Shown: positions 23,938-32,165, numbered from the stretch's first letter. The stretch: DNA of 40,633 bases from Actinotalea sp. C106 (GCF_023630195.1 NZ_JALPKN010000002.1:1-40633); one strand, 5' to 3'. Notes: generated from the sequence alone by a model not told the origin. Numbers and translations are program-made.

Positions 23938-24969
23938 ATGCACTACCGCATGCTCGGTGCGAGCGGCACCGTCGTCTCCACGCAGACGCTCGGCACGATG
24001 ACCTTCGGCGCCGAGGCCGACGAGGAGACGTCCGGCCAGATCATGACCCGGTTCGTCGAGGCGGGCGGCACGCTCGTCGACACCGCCGACGTCTACAGCG
24101 CCGGGGTGTCTGAGGAGATCATCGGCCGCTGGCTGGCGCAGCACCCCACCGACGCCCGCGGGGTGGTCCTGGCGACTAAGGGTCGGTTCCCCATGGGGGA
24201 GGGGGCCAACGACGTCGGCCTGTCCCGCCGGCACCTGCGCGAGGCGTTGGACGCGTCGCTGCGCCGGCTCGGGGTGGACCACGTCGACCTCTACCAGATG
24301 CACGCGTGGGACGCCCTCACCCCCATCGAGGAGACCCTGCGCTTCCTGGACGACGCCGTCTCGGCCGGGAAGATCTCCGGCTACGGGTTCTCCAACTACC
24401 TCGGCTGGCAGCTCACCAAGGCCGTGCACGTCGCGCGTGCGCACGGCTGGGCGCCGCCGGTGACCCTCCAGCCGCAGTACAACCTCCTGGTCCGCGACAT
24501 CGAGCACGAGGTGGTCCCCGCAGCCCTCGACGCCGGGATGGGTCTGCTGCCGTGGTCCCCGCTGGCCGGCGGGTGGCTGAGCGGCAAGTACCGCCGCGAC
24601 GTCAGCCCCACCGGCGCCACCCGCCTCGGGGAGAACCCCGAGCGGGGGATGGAGGCGTGGGAGGCGCGCAACGCCGACGAGCGAACCTGGCAGGTGCTCG
24701 CCGTGGTCCAGGAGATCGCCGACGGCCACGGGGTGTCCCCCTCGCAGGTGGCGCTGGCGTGGCTCGGGGAGCAGCCCGCGGTGACCTCGGTCATCATCGG
24801 CGCGCGGACCGTCGAGCAGCTCGACGACAACCTCCACGCGGCCGACCTGCGCCTCTCCACCGAGGAGATCGCGCGGCTGAGCGAGGCCAGCGCCCCCCGC
24901 GCCGACGACTACCCCTACGGCCCCGCGGGGATCCAGCAGCGCCACCGGTCCTTGACCGGGGGCCGGTAG
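23938..24969 (+). CDS. Aldo/keto reductase
   Basis: 343-aa NADPH-dependent oxidoreductase of the AKR superfamily (TIM barrel). Catalytic tetrad visible: D48 and Y53 in LVDTADVYS, K81 in LATKGRF, H122 in YQMHAW. Family segments GLLPWSPLAGGWLSGKY and SVIIGARTVEQLDDNL bind the cofactor. The physiological substrate is unknown; this branch commonly reduces sugar-derived or xenobiotic aldehydes. The start is ATG 23938 with GGAGG 6 nt upstream. A 16-bp palindrome GTCGGGC-TG-GCCCGAC (23899-23914) lies just upstream and could be an operator. Confidence 0.92.
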   Translation: MHYRMLGASGTVVSTQTLGTMTFGAEADEETSGQIMTRFVEAGGTLVDTADVYSAGVSEEIIGRWLAQHPTDARGVVLATKGRFPMGEGANDVGLSRRHLREALDASLRRLGVDHVDLYQMHAWDALTPIEETLRFLDDAVSAGKISGYGFSNYLGWQLTKAVHVARAHGWAPPVTLQPQYNLLVRDIEHEVVPAALDAGMGLLPWSPLAGGWLSGKYRRDVSPTGATRLGENPERGMEAWEARNADERTWQVLAVVQEIADGHGVSPSQVALAWLGEQPAVTSVIIGARTVEQLDDNLHAADLRLSTEEIARLSEASAPRADDYPYGPAGIQQRHRSLTGGR

Positions 24970-25012
24970 GGGCCTCGCCGGGCGGAGCAGCGGCGGGATC
25001 CTGAACCGGGGC

Positions 25013-26176
25013 CTACGGCCGGCCGCCGCCCCAGCCGCCGCCTCCGCCCATCCGCTGGGTCGTCAGCTCGGTGACCTGCTCGCCGTTGACGATCAGGGTG
25101 CCCCCGGACAGCGTCCCCGTCCCGTCGACGTCGGTCGCCGACTGCGCGGTGATGTCGATCGTGCCGCCCGTGATGGTGAGGTCGCCGTTGCTGTCGATCG
25201 CGTCGGTGTCGCCCGGGCCCATCACGACCGTGATGTCGCCGCCGTTGATCGTGATGCTCAGGCCGGTCGTCACGATCGCCGAGGCGGCAGCGTTGATGCC
25301 GTCGTCCGAGGCGTTGACCGTGATGTCACCGTCGTCGATCACGATGACCGGCGCTTCGATCCCCTCGACGGACTCGAGGATGTCGACGGTGCCGCCCGTG
25401 ATGGTCACCTGCTGCTCGGCCTTGACGGCGTCGTCGCCGGTGGTAATGGTGATGTCGCCTCCGGAGACGACGAGCTGCCCTGCGCCGGCGTCGGTGTCGT
25501 TGCTGGACTTGATGCCGTCGCCCGCTGCGTCGACCGTGATCGTGCCGCCGCTGATGATCAGGGAGTCTGTGCCGCGGATGCCGTCGTCGACGCTCGTCAC
25601 GGTGATCGTGCCGGCCTCGATCCACAGGTCGTCCTTGCCGACGATCGCGTCGGCGAACGTGGCGGTGACGTCCAGCGTGCCGGTGCCGGTGATGATCAGG
25701 TCGTCCGCCGAGTAGATCGCGCCGTCGACCTCCTCGTCGGAGCGTGCGGAGGCGTCGGAGACGGCGTTGGTGGTGCCGTCCGCCAGCTCGATCACGGTCG
25801 TCTCGGCGCTGTCGACCTGGATGGCGGCGCCGTCGCTGCTCTCGATCGTGGCGCCGTCCAGGATGATCCGCACGTACCCGTCGGTGGCCACGAGGACCTG
25901 TCCGGTGGTCGAGCCGCTGAGGACGTAGGTGCCGGCCTCGGTGATGGTGAGGCCGTCGTCGGTGAGCGTCACCTCCGTGGTCGGCAGGGCGCTCCAGTCG
26001 ATGTCGCCGCTCGCGGAGCTCGTGTCGACCGCGGCGGTCGAGCTGGACGCGCTCGCGGTCGACTCGGTGCTGGACGCGGTGGTCGCGGTGCCCGAGCTCG
26101 AGGCGGTGGCGCCGCAGCCGGTGAGCAGCAGCGCAGAGGTGAGGAAGGCGGTGGTGGTGCAGGCGAGTCGTCTCAT
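25013..26176 (-). CDS. Beta-helix carbohydrate-binding lipoprotein (Cthe_2159-like)
   Basis: 387-aa surface lipoprotein. Lipobox LTGC at about 18-21, then a low-complexity Ser/Thr/Ala linker (about 25-58), then repeating beta strands about 20 residues apart: LIITGTGTLDVTATFADAIVG, read in parts, SLIISGGTITVDAAGDGIKS, LVVSGGDITITTGDDAVKA, VTITGGTVDILESVEGIEA and LTITGGTIDITAQ. The repeated [IV]xGG-[ST]I plus GDDxIxx turn is the pattern of the Cthe_2159 (polygalacturonate-binding) beta-helix family. It ends in a glycine-rich GGGGGWGGGRP tail. Possibly binds pectin at the cell surface. The start is ATG 26176 with AAGGA 8 nt upstream. Confidence 0.82.
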   Translation of the reverse strand: MRRLACTTTAFLTSALLLTGCGATASSSGTATTASSTESTASASSSTAAVDTSSASGDIDWSALPTTEVTLTDDGLTITEAGTYVLSGSTTGQVLVATDGYVRIILDGATIESSDGAAIQVDSAETTVIELADGTTNAVSDASARSDEEVDGAIYSADDLIITGTGTLDVTATFADAIVGKDDLWIEAGTITVTSVDDGIRGTDSLIISGGTITVDAAGDGIKSSNDTDAGAGQLVVSGGDITITTGDDAVKAEQQVTITGGTVDILESVEGIEAPVIVIDDGDITVNASDDGINAAASAIVTTGLSITINGGDITVVMGPGDTDAIDSNGDLTITGGTIDITAQSATDVDGTGTLSGGTLIVNGEQVTELTTQRMGGGGGWGGGRP

Positions 26177-26313
26177 GATCAGTCCTTGGGTCGGGGTCCG
26201 GTGTCGGCGGAGCCCCACTTCATCGCGTGCCGCTATGCGCTCCCTGTGCGCTCCCCGTGCGAGGACTGTGGCGGCGGGAGCATTGGACCCACGGATGGTC
26301 TGCCGCGCAGCGC

Positions 26314-26319
26314 TACCCT
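26314..26319 (+). promoter_or_regulatory. -10 box TACCCT for the lipoprotein-OmpA pair
   Basis: Lies 40 nt upstream of the ATG at 26360, which has its own ribosome binding site. It resembles the TANNNT boxes at leaderless starts elsewhere in the window, but here leaves a short leader. Confidence 0.35.
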
Positions 26320-26359
26320 CATGCGTCGGTGCGCACGTCGCGCCCGTGGAGAGGACCAG

Positions 26360-26944
26360 ATGTCCATGCGCCACCGCCTCGCGGCTGTCTCCGCCGCCGG
26401 GCTCCTCATCCTCACCGGATGCACCGCGAGCCCTGAGACCGACCCAGCCGTCCCGTCAGCCGCCAGCTCGGAGACCGCTCCCGGTCCAGGCGGCGCCGTG
26501 GACGGGTCCGGCGCCGGTGTCGCGTCCTACGACCCCGCCGACGTGGTGGTCAGCCAAGAGGTCACCGTGCCGGGCTCTGAGGGCGACACTGCGACCGTCG
26601 GGGTGCTCTCCCTGACCGTCGAGGGCTCGGTCCAGGTGCTGCGACTCGTGGTGACCCCGAACTTCTCGAGCGTGAGCACCGCGGAGAGCGTCAACCAGTA
26701 CGCCGTCTGGGGCACCGATGCGTTCCGTCCCACGCTCGTCGACATGGAGAACCTCAAGGTCTACTCCGCCCTCAGTGACACCGGTCAGTACTGGGCCTCG
26801 GACGCCGTGTACAACGAGGCGATCAACGGCGAGCCGATGATCGTCTGGGCGGTGTTCGCGGCACCCGAGGACGACGTCGACGCCGTCGACCTGCGGCTGC
26901 ATGAGTCCTGGCCCGAGTTCACCGACATCCCGGTGACCCGGTGA
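26360..26944 (+). CDS. Lipoprotein coupled to an OmpA-family protein
   Basis: 194-aa lipoprotein. Signal peptide LAAVSAAGLLILTGC with lipobox LTGC (about C21), a disordered Pro/Ser/Ala/Gly linker (about 22-55), and a beta-rich domain with VVVSQEVTVPGSEGDTATVG, VQVLRLVVTPNFSSVS and DLRLHESWPEFTDIPVTR. The pattern resembles small beta-sandwich lipoproteins; I do not recognise a named family. The start is ATG 26360 with GAGAGG 5 nt upstream. Its stop overlaps the GTG of the OmpA-like gene by 4 bp, so the two products are made together and probably work as a pair in the envelope. Confidence 0.85.
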   Translation: MSMRHRLAAVSAAGLLILTGCTASPETDPAVPSAASSETAPGPGGAVDGSGAGVASYDPADVVVSQEVTVPGSEGDTATVGVLSLTVEGSVQVLRLVVTPNFSSVSTAESVNQYAVWGTDAFRPTLVDMENLKVYSALSDTGQYWASDAVYNEAINGEPMIVWAVFAAPEDDVDAVDLRLHESWPEFTDIPVTR

Positions 26945-27531
26945 GCAGAGTCCGCCGCGAGCGTCCCCGCACGGTGGGAGCCGTGGCTGCCGCGCTCGCA
27001 GCTGCCGTGCTGGTCACCGGCGCAGCCCCTGCCCCCGACGAGGGGTGGCAGGACCTGGGCGAACCCACCACCGAGCAGCTGGCGGTCTCGGTCCAGGTCT
27101 GGGACCCCCGCGGGACGGTCCACACCTGGAACCCCGAGGGAACGGTTCGAGGCCTCGCCGTCGAGGCGGCCGACGGCGCCGAGTCCGTGGTCAGCCTCAC
27201 CGCCGACCTGCTGTTCGAGTTCGGCAGCGCGGAGCTCGCCGACTCGACCGCGGAGGCTGTCGCGGCGACCGTGGCCGACCTGCCCGAGGGCGTCGCGGTC
27301 CTCGTCGGCGGTCACACCGATGCCATGGGCACGGACGCGATCAACCTGCCGCTCTCGACCGCACGCGCCGAGGCGGTCGCAGCCGCGGTGCGCGACGCGC
27401 GACCGGACCTGGTCCTCACCGTGCAGGGATTCGGCTCGAGCGCTCCGGTGGCACCGAACACGGTCAGCGGGGAGGACGACCCGGAGGGCAGGGCCCTCAA
27501 CCGCCGCGTGGAGCTGCGCTACACGAGCTGA
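26941..27531 (+). CDS. OmpA-family (peptidoglycan-binding) protein
   Basis: 196-aa exported protein. An N-terminal hydrophobic stretch TVGAVAAALAAAVLVTGAAP acts as signal peptide or anchor, followed by an OmpA C-like domain (about 85-195): LLFEFGSAELADSTAEAVAA, VLVGGHTDAMGTDAINLPLS, TARAEAVAAAV, TVQGFGSS and GRALNRRVELRY. The D of HTDAMG and the R of NRRVEL are the residues that bind diaminopimelate in this family. It should grip peptidoglycan outside the membrane. It is coupled by a GTGA overlap to the upstream lipoprotein. Confidence 0.9.
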   Translation: MSRVRRERPRTVGAVAAALAAAVLVTGAAPAPDEGWQDLGEPTTEQLAVSVQVWDPRGTVHTWNPEGTVRGLAVEAADGAESVVSLTADLLFEFGSAELADSTAEAVAATVADLPEGVAVLVGGHTDAMGTDAINLPLSTARAEAVAAAVRDARPDLVLTVQGFGSSAPVAPNTVSGEDDPEGRALNRRVELRYTS

Positions 27532-27583
27532 CGGGGGCCACCACCGGGCTGCCGCGGAGGCGCGCCGCGATCGTGACCGCCGC

Positions 27584-27940
27584 TCAGGCCTGGGCGTCCT
27601 CTCGCGACGCCCGTGCCAGTCGTTCGACGAGGTCGTCCGGGATCGGTGTGCGCAGCGAGAAGGTGATCCCGGTCTTGGTCGCCTTGAGGCCAGCCGCCGC
27701 GATCCCCTCGGCATGTGCGGAGATCGCGCCCGGAAGGAGGTACAGCCCGCACTGCTTGCTGAACGCCGCGTAGCTGGCGACGACCGTGCCGTCGATCCTG
27801 AACCCTGGCATGTTGTACGCCACGATCTCGTCGGCCTCCGGCAGGACGCGGGCCAGGATCGCGCGCAGATGTGCCAGCGCGGGCTGGAACTGCTCGGGCG
27901 CCGCGGCGATGTACGCGTCGTGATCGGCGATCGTCGTCAT
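27584..27940 (-). CDS. DUF1801/YdhG-type protein
   Basis: 118-aa small cytoplasmic protein. Family features: DHDAYIAAAPEQFQPALAHLR, EIVAYNMPGFRIDGTVVASYAAF over two stretches, and GLYLLPGAISAHA, followed by KTGITFSLRTPIP. Related proteins have been linked to iron delivery, but the biochemical role is not firm. ATG 27940 is preferred because GAGG sits 10 nt upstream; the ATG at 27949 directly abuts that site. It is convergent with the OmpA gene and 80 nt downstream of nothing else on its strand within the operon range except the methyltransferase, whose end at 27981 lies on the upstream side. Confidence 0.85.
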   Translation of the reverse strand: MTTIADHDAYIAAAPEQFQPALAHLRAILARVLPEADEIVAYNMPGFRIDGTVVASYAAFSKQCGLYLLPGAISAHAEGIAAAGLKATKTGITFSLRTPIPDDLVERLARASREDAQA

Positions 27941-27980
27941 GCTCGACATCCTCGCCCACGTGCTCCGCTGACCATCAGGG

Positions 27981-28856
27981 TCAGCGTCGCCGGGCGGTCA
28001 GCGTGAAGGTCGCCGGGAGTCGCTCGGGCCGGTCGCGCAGGCGGTACTCGTCGACGCCTTCGTCGAGGACCATCAGCTCGGGGAGGGCCTCCCACGGGGC
28101 GCTGTCGTGCTCGGTCAGCGAGGTCAGCTCCAGGCCCGCGTCCAGCACCGCGGTGACGATCTCGCCCAGGCCGTGGTTCCACTCCATCGAGCGCGGCTGG
28201 GCGACCTTGTCCGCACCCGCGTAGCTGTACTCGTCGTTCCAGACGAGCGGCTCGGTCTGCTCGAAGTACGGGAGCTCGAGCGCGAGCGTCGTCGCCCCCG
28301 GACCGGTGATCCACGGCTGCTGTTCACGATCGACGTGGTCGGCACCGACCGTCATCGCGAGGGCCGAGTTCAGCACGGGGTGGCCGTCGCGGATGAACAG
28401 CCGACCACCCGGGCGCAGCAGGGCGGCGACCGTCTGCGCCCAGCGACGGATGTTCGGCAGCCAGCAGATCGCGCCGATGCCGGTGTAGACGAGGTCGAAG
28501 CGCCGGCCGTCGAGCGCCTCCGGTGCCGCGTAGACGTCGGACTGGACGTACTCGATGTCCGCGCCGGCGCGCTGCGCCAGGCTCCGCGCCTCGTCGAGGG
28601 AGGTGCCCGAGAGGTCGACGCCCGTCACCTGCGCGCCCAGCCGGGCAAGGCTCAGGGTGTCGGTGCCGAGGTGGCACTGCAGGTGGACGACGTCGAGGCC
28701 TGCGACGTCCCCGAGCCGTGGGCGGTCGAAGGCGACGACGGCCGAGAGAGCGTCCGGGTCGGCCAGCAGCCGGTCGATCCCGTAGCCCTGGGCATGCACC
28801 GATGCGCGGGCGTCCCAGTTGGTGCGGTTGAGCTCGAGGTACTCGTCGGTGGACAC
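27981..28856 (-). CDS. SAM-dependent methyltransferase
   Basis: 291-aa class I methyltransferase. Motif I is VVHLQCHLGTDTLSLARLGA with the acidic end of strand 2 in VTGVDLSG; motif II is FDLVYTGIGAICWL; a later strand reads GGRLFIRDGHP. The opening NRTNWDARASVHAQGYG is typical of a small-molecule methyltransferase group whose substrates are mostly unknown. The start is GTG 28856, 7 nt after TAGCGT on the minus strand, suggesting a leaderless mRNA; no clear ribosome binding site. It stands alone between DUF1801 and a membrane protein gene, all on the minus strand. Confidence 0.85.
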   Translation of the reverse strand: MSTDEYLELNRTNWDARASVHAQGYGIDRLLADPDALSAVVAFDRPRLGDVAGLDVVHLQCHLGTDTLSLARLGAQVTGVDLSGTSLDEARSLAQRAGADIEYVQSDVYAAPEALDGRRFDLVYTGIGAICWLPNIRRWAQTVAALLRPGGRLFIRDGHPVLNSALAMTVGADHVDREQQPWITGPGATTLALELPYFEQTEPLVWNDEYSYAGADKVAQPRSMEWNHGLGEIVTAVLDAGLELTSLTEHDSAPWEALPELMVLDEGVDEYRLRDRPERLPATFTLTARRR

Positions 28857-28863
28857 CTGCCGG

Positions 28864-28869
28864 ACGCTA
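28864..28869 (-). promoter_or_regulatory. -10 box TAGCGT (methyltransferase)
   Basis: Read on the minus strand, it ends 7 nt before the GTG start at 28856, the distance expected for transcription starting on the start codon. Confidence 0.45.
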
Positions 28870-28908
28870 GCAGCGCCGTTGCCGCCGATGGGTGACACGG
28901 ACACCCCG

Positions 28909-29796
28909 TCAACGGCAGGGCGCCAGCTCCTCGACGAGGCCGCCCCCGCTGTCGACAGCGATCCGGACGTCCTCGGCACTCGTCTCGAGAACGACGTCGT
29001 CGGTCGGGAAGGGGAAGGTCTCCTCGAGCGGGTAGGCCGCGCGCCGCGTCGCGATCGCCGAGCCGGGCGGCGCGACGTACAGCGCGGCCTCGCCGGAGAA
29101 CATGATCTGCGTCTGGCGCACGACCGCCGTGCACCCCTCCGGGCTGGTAGCGACCACCACGTCGTCGTCGGCGGTGAACAGGCCCCAGAGGAGCGCCCTC
29201 GATGCGAGCAGCACGACCCCCGCCGTGAGCAGGGCTGAGGCGACCCGGCGCACGCCGCTCCGTGCCGTCCACCCGTGACGCGGCCCGCCGGCGCCTGGCG
29301 CGCGCCCACTCGTCCACGGCTGTCCATGCCTCAGGACGCCCGCGCCGACGACGACACCGACGACGCTCAGAACCATCGGGACCGGCTCGGCCAAGAAGAC
29401 CCAGAGTCCGTAGCCCACGATCAGGACGAAGAATCCGACGAGAGGGATGAGGAGGAGTGACACCACCAGGAGCGAGGTCACGAGCCCACGGACGACCGCC
29501 CACTCCGCGTCCCGCAGGGGCCCCGGCGCCCGCGACACGAGGTGACCGCCCGCCATGGCAACCGCGGCCAGGACGACGGTGAGGAAGAGGGCCGGCCGAC
29601 TCAGCGCGGTAGATCCGAAGACCAGCACGCGCTCTGATGCTGTCAGCGCTGCGACGCCCCCGGTCACGGCGGCGGCGAGGGAGCTGATCAGCGCGGACCG
29701 TCCAAGTACTCGGCGCCACCGGGGTGCGCGCGCCACCGTTCCCTCGGCTGCCGCAGCGGGAGCTGGCGCGCTCGGGGACGGGTCCAGATGGAGCAT
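28909..29796 (-). CDS. Polytopic membrane protein, unknown function
   Basis: 295 aa, no family recognised. About six hydrophobic segments: ALISSLAAAVTGGVAALTA, PALFLTVVLAAVAMAGG, LVTSLLVVSLLLIPLVGFFVL over one long hairpin, VPMVLSVVGVVVGAGVL, and VASALLTAGVVLLASRALLWG. After the last helix about 85 residues form an outward or cytoplasmic beta-rich tail with two cysteines (EGCTAVVRQT and the C-terminal APCR), which could form a disulfide if exported. The start is ATG 29796, 7 nt after TAGCGT, leaderless-type; an upstream start at 29886 would add an arginine-rich stretch without support. Confidence 0.7.
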   Translation of the reverse strand: MLHLDPSPSAPAPAAAAEGTVARAPRWRRVLGRSALISSLAAAVTGGVAALTASERVLVFGSTALSRPALFLTVVLAAVAMAGGHLVSRAPGPLRDAEWAVVRGLVTSLLVVSLLLIPLVGFFVLIVGYGLWVFLAEPVPMVLSVVGVVVGAGVLRHGQPWTSGRAPGAGGPRHGWTARSGVRRVASALLTAGVVLLASRALLWGLFTADDDVVVATSPEGCTAVVRQTQIMFSGEAALYVAPPGSAIATRRAAYPLEETFPFPTDDVVLETSAEDVRIAVDSGGGLVEELAPCR

Positions 29797-29803
29797 GATC
29801 ACG

Positions 29804-29809
29804 ACGCTA
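29804..29809 (-). promoter_or_regulatory. -10 box TAGCGT (membrane protein)
   Basis: Same hexamer and same 7-nt distance to the start codon as at the methyltransferase gene. Confidence 0.45.
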
Positions 29810-29891
29810 GTGACGCGTCGGCTTCGGTCGGCTCGGTTCACTGGACCTGCACCGCGCCCACCCGAACCCACCGCGTGGAGCGTCACGCAGT

Positions 29892-29918
29892 CTTCAACAC
29901 AGGTGCGGCTTATTGAAG
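29892..29918. promoter_or_regulatory. Inverted repeat at the fic promoter
   Basis: CTTCAA (29892-29897) and TTGAAG (29913-29918) are perfect inverted copies 15 bp apart. The right arm overlaps TATTGA (29911-29916), a possible -10 box 6 nt before the GTG at 29923. Candidate operator; the binding protein is unknown. Confidence 0.4.
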
Positions 29919-29922
29919 CCTA

Positions 29923-31146
29923 GTGAGCGACCAGCGGACGGCCGTCGAGCCCGATGCGCACGACGACGCAGCGTGGCCCGCGCTCACCACCGAGCCCCGC
30001 GACTGGACGTCGCATCTCGATGACGGGCGCCTCAGCATCTGGGAACGCCAGCGAATCTCCCGCCCCTACAAGGCGTCAGTCCTCCCGCTGATCGCCTCCC
30101 GTACCCCGCGCATCAGCAGCACCGTGCAAGTCCTCGTCAACGACGCGACCTCGGACGTCGCACGGTTCGACAGCGAAGTCGCGACGATGCCTGTGCCCAT
30201 GCCCGCGGTCCTGCTCCGCACCGAGTCGGCGTCCAGCTCTCAGATCGAGCATCTGACCACCGACGCCCGCAACCTCGCCATGGCGAGCCTCGGAGTCGGA
30301 GCCAAGCAGAATGCCGAGCTCGTGGCTGCGAACGTGCGCGCCATGAATGAAGCCCTCGCCATCGGCGACCACGTCACCCCCGACACGATCCTTGCTGTTC
30401 ACCGCGCCTTGCTCGCCGCGTCAGACCCCGAGGTCGCCGGACAGTGGCGCGACGAACAGGCGTGGGTCGGCGCCTCCGCGATCAGTCCGCACGGCGCCGA
30501 CTTCATCCCCCCGCACCATGAACGTGTGCAGACCGCGATCCTTGACATGGTCGGGTTCGCTGCGCGCGACGACATCCCCGCACTCACGCACGCAGCGCTC
30601 GTTCATGCTCAGTTCGAGACCATCCACCCGTTCGTCGACGGCAACGGGCGCACCGGCCGTGTGCTGCTGCACCAGGTCTTGCGCCGCCGGGCCGTGACCC
30701 GGCACGCGACCGTGCCCGTGTCCGCCGGCCTCGTGCGCGATCCCGAGCGCTACTTCCGCGCACTCACCAGCTACCGCGAAGGCGATGCCGATGTCATCGT
30801 CGAACAGGTTGCCTACGCGGCAGTGGCCGCCATCATCAACGGCCGCCAGCTCGCGAACGACGTCATGGCTCTCCGCGCTGGATGGCAGGACCAGATCAAG
30901 GCCCGATCCGACTCGGCGGCATGGCGCCTCGCCGACGACCTCTTCGCCCAGCCTGTCGTCAACGCGGAGTACGTCGCAGCGACGCTCGCGATCTCCGACC
31001 GTGGTGCCCGCAACGCGATCGAGGTCCTCGAGAAGGCCGGCGTCCTTCATCCGTCGACCTCGGCGCGACGGCACAAGGTCTGGCAAGCGCCGCACGTCCT
31101 GACCGCCATGGATGCGTTTGCCGCCCGTGCTGGGCGCCGCGCCTGA
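29923..31146 (+). CDS. Fic-family protein (AMPylator) with N-terminal inhibitory motif
   Basis: 407-aa protein of the class II Fic type. The catalytic motif HPFVDGNGRTGR (235-246) matches the family pattern HxFx(D/E)GNGRxxR, so adenylylation is expected. The inhibitory helix motif (S/T)xxxE lies before the core, S105-SQI-E109, followed by H instead of the usual G or N. The Fic_N region (about 35-100) and a C-terminal winged helix (about 330-400, with NAEYVAATLAISDRGARNAI, read in parts) are present. No separate antitoxin gene adjoins it; the inhibitory helix is internal. GTG 29923 lies 6 nt after TATTGA, so it may be leaderless. Hairpins follow at 31147. Confidence 0.9.
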   Translation: MSDQRTAVEPDAHDDAAWPALTTEPRDWTSHLDDGRLSIWERQRISRPYKASVLPLIASRTPRISSTVQVLVNDATSDVARFDSEVATMPVPMPAVLLRTESASSSQIEHLTTDARNLAMASLGVGAKQNAELVAANVRAMNEALAIGDHVTPDTILAVHRALLAASDPEVAGQWRDEQAWVGASAISPHGADFIPPHHERVQTAILDMVGFAARDDIPALTHAALVHAQFETIHPFVDGNGRTGRVLLHQVLRRRAVTRHATVPVSAGLVRDPERYFRALTSYREGDADVIVEQVAYAAVAAIINGRQLANDVMALRAGWQDQIKARSDSAAWRLADDLFAQPVVNAEYVAATLAISDRGARNAIEVLEKAGVLHPSTSARRHKVWQAPHVLTAMDAFAARAGRRA

Positions 31147-31201
31147 CCCGACCGACAGCCCGCTGGGAGCTGTCGTTGTCGGGACCCGACAACCAGTCGG
31201 G
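31147..31201. terminator. Terminator/alternative hairpin cluster after fic
   Basis: CGACAGC (31153-31159) pairs with GCTGTCG (31169-31175) inside CCCGAC (31147-31152)/GTCGGG (31178-31183), with a 2-nt bulge. A second 19-bp palindrome GTTGTCGGG-A-CCCGACAAC (31175-31193) and a third hairpin CCCGAC/GTCGGG (31185-31190 and 31196-31201) overlap the first. The hairpins exclude one another. At least one is probably the fic terminator. Confidence 0.6.
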
Positions 31202-31322
31202 CGGATCCTGAGTGCGACGCCGCCCCCGCGCACCCGAAGGGCTCCACTAGCGTCGCCGAAGGCGCGCCATGGACCCATGTCCGGCGCACCTCCTGCACCC
31301 CCACATCGCTAGGACGGTTCCC

Positions 31323-32090
31323 ATGACCCTGCTCGCCGGCAAGAAGATCCTGGTCACCGGGGTGCTGACGGAGGGGTCGATCGCCTTCCACGTCGCCCGC
31401 CTCGCGCAGGAGCAGGGGGCCGAGGTCGTACTCACGTCCTTCGGGCGGCAGATGCGGCTCACCGAGGTCATCGCCCGGCGGCTGCCCGTGCCGGCACCGG
31501 TGGTCGAGCTCGACGTGACCTCGCCCGAGCACCTGGAGGGCCTGGCCGGCGCGGTCGGTGAGCACGTGGACCGGCTGGACGGGGTGGTGCACTCGATCGG
31601 GTTCGCCCCGCAGTCGGTGCTCGGCGACAAGTTCCTCACGGCCGCCTGGGAGGACGTCGCGACCGCCGTCCACGTCTCGGCCTTCTCGCTCAAGTCCCTG
31701 GCCGTGGCCGCTCTGCCGCTCATGGGCCGCGGGGGCTCGATCGTCGGGCTGACCTTCGACGCGAGCTACGCCTGGCCCGTGTACGACTGGATGGGCGTCG
31801 CCAAGGCGGCCTTCGAGTCGACCTCACGCTACCTGGCCCGGGACCTCGGCCCGCAGGGGATCCGCGTCAACCTCGTCTCCGCCGGCCCGGTCAAGACCAC
31901 GGCCGCGACCTCGATCCCCGGGTTCGAGGCCATCGAGGGCGGCTGGGACGCCAAGGCGCCCCTCGGCTGGGACGTCCGTGACCCGGACCCCACCGCCCGC
32001 TCCGTCCTCGCCCTGCTCTCCGACTGGTTCCCGGCCACCACGGGCGAGATCGTCCACGTGGACGGCGGCGTGCACGCGATGGGGTTGTAG
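31323..32090 (+). CDS. fabI: Enoyl-[acyl-carrier-protein] reductase, InhA-like
   Basis: 255-aa NADH-dependent reductase for the last step of fatty-acid chain elongation. Short-chain dehydrogenase fold: LVTGVLTEGSIAFHVARL binds NADH, HSIGF (90-94) matches InhA, and the active Y154-x6-K161 pair lies in YDWMGVAKA. The segment GGWDAKAPLGWDVRDPDPTA and the ending ATTGEIVHVDGGVH follow InhA closely. The start is ATG 31323 with AGGACGG upstream. Unlike mycobacteria, no fabG lies beside it; the next gene is an FMN-type monooxygenase. TAGCGT about 70 nt upstream may be the promoter. Confidence 0.95.
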   Translation: MTLLAGKKILVTGVLTEGSIAFHVARLAQEQGAEVVLTSFGRQMRLTEVIARRLPVPAPVVELDVTSPEHLEGLAGAVGEHVDRLDGVVHSIGFAPQSVLGDKFLTAAWEDVATAVHVSAFSLKSLAVAALPLMGRGGSIVGLTFDASYAWPVYDWMGVAKAAFESTSRYLARDLGPQGIRVNLVSAGPVKTTAATSIPGFEAIEGGWDAKAPLGWDVRDPDPTARSVLALLSDWFPATTGEIVHVDGGVHAMGL

Positions 32091-32165
32091 CACCGCCGGG
32101 CCGTTCCAGGGACCTTGGGCCCAGGAGTCGGCGAGGGGGGCGCCCACACTCGCGGAGGCAGAAGT

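Noticed and set aside
22460-24001. A 513-codon plus-strand frame opposite the GH43 gene
   Set aside because: Antisense to a gene with a signal peptide and all three catalytic acids; no domain in its own translation.
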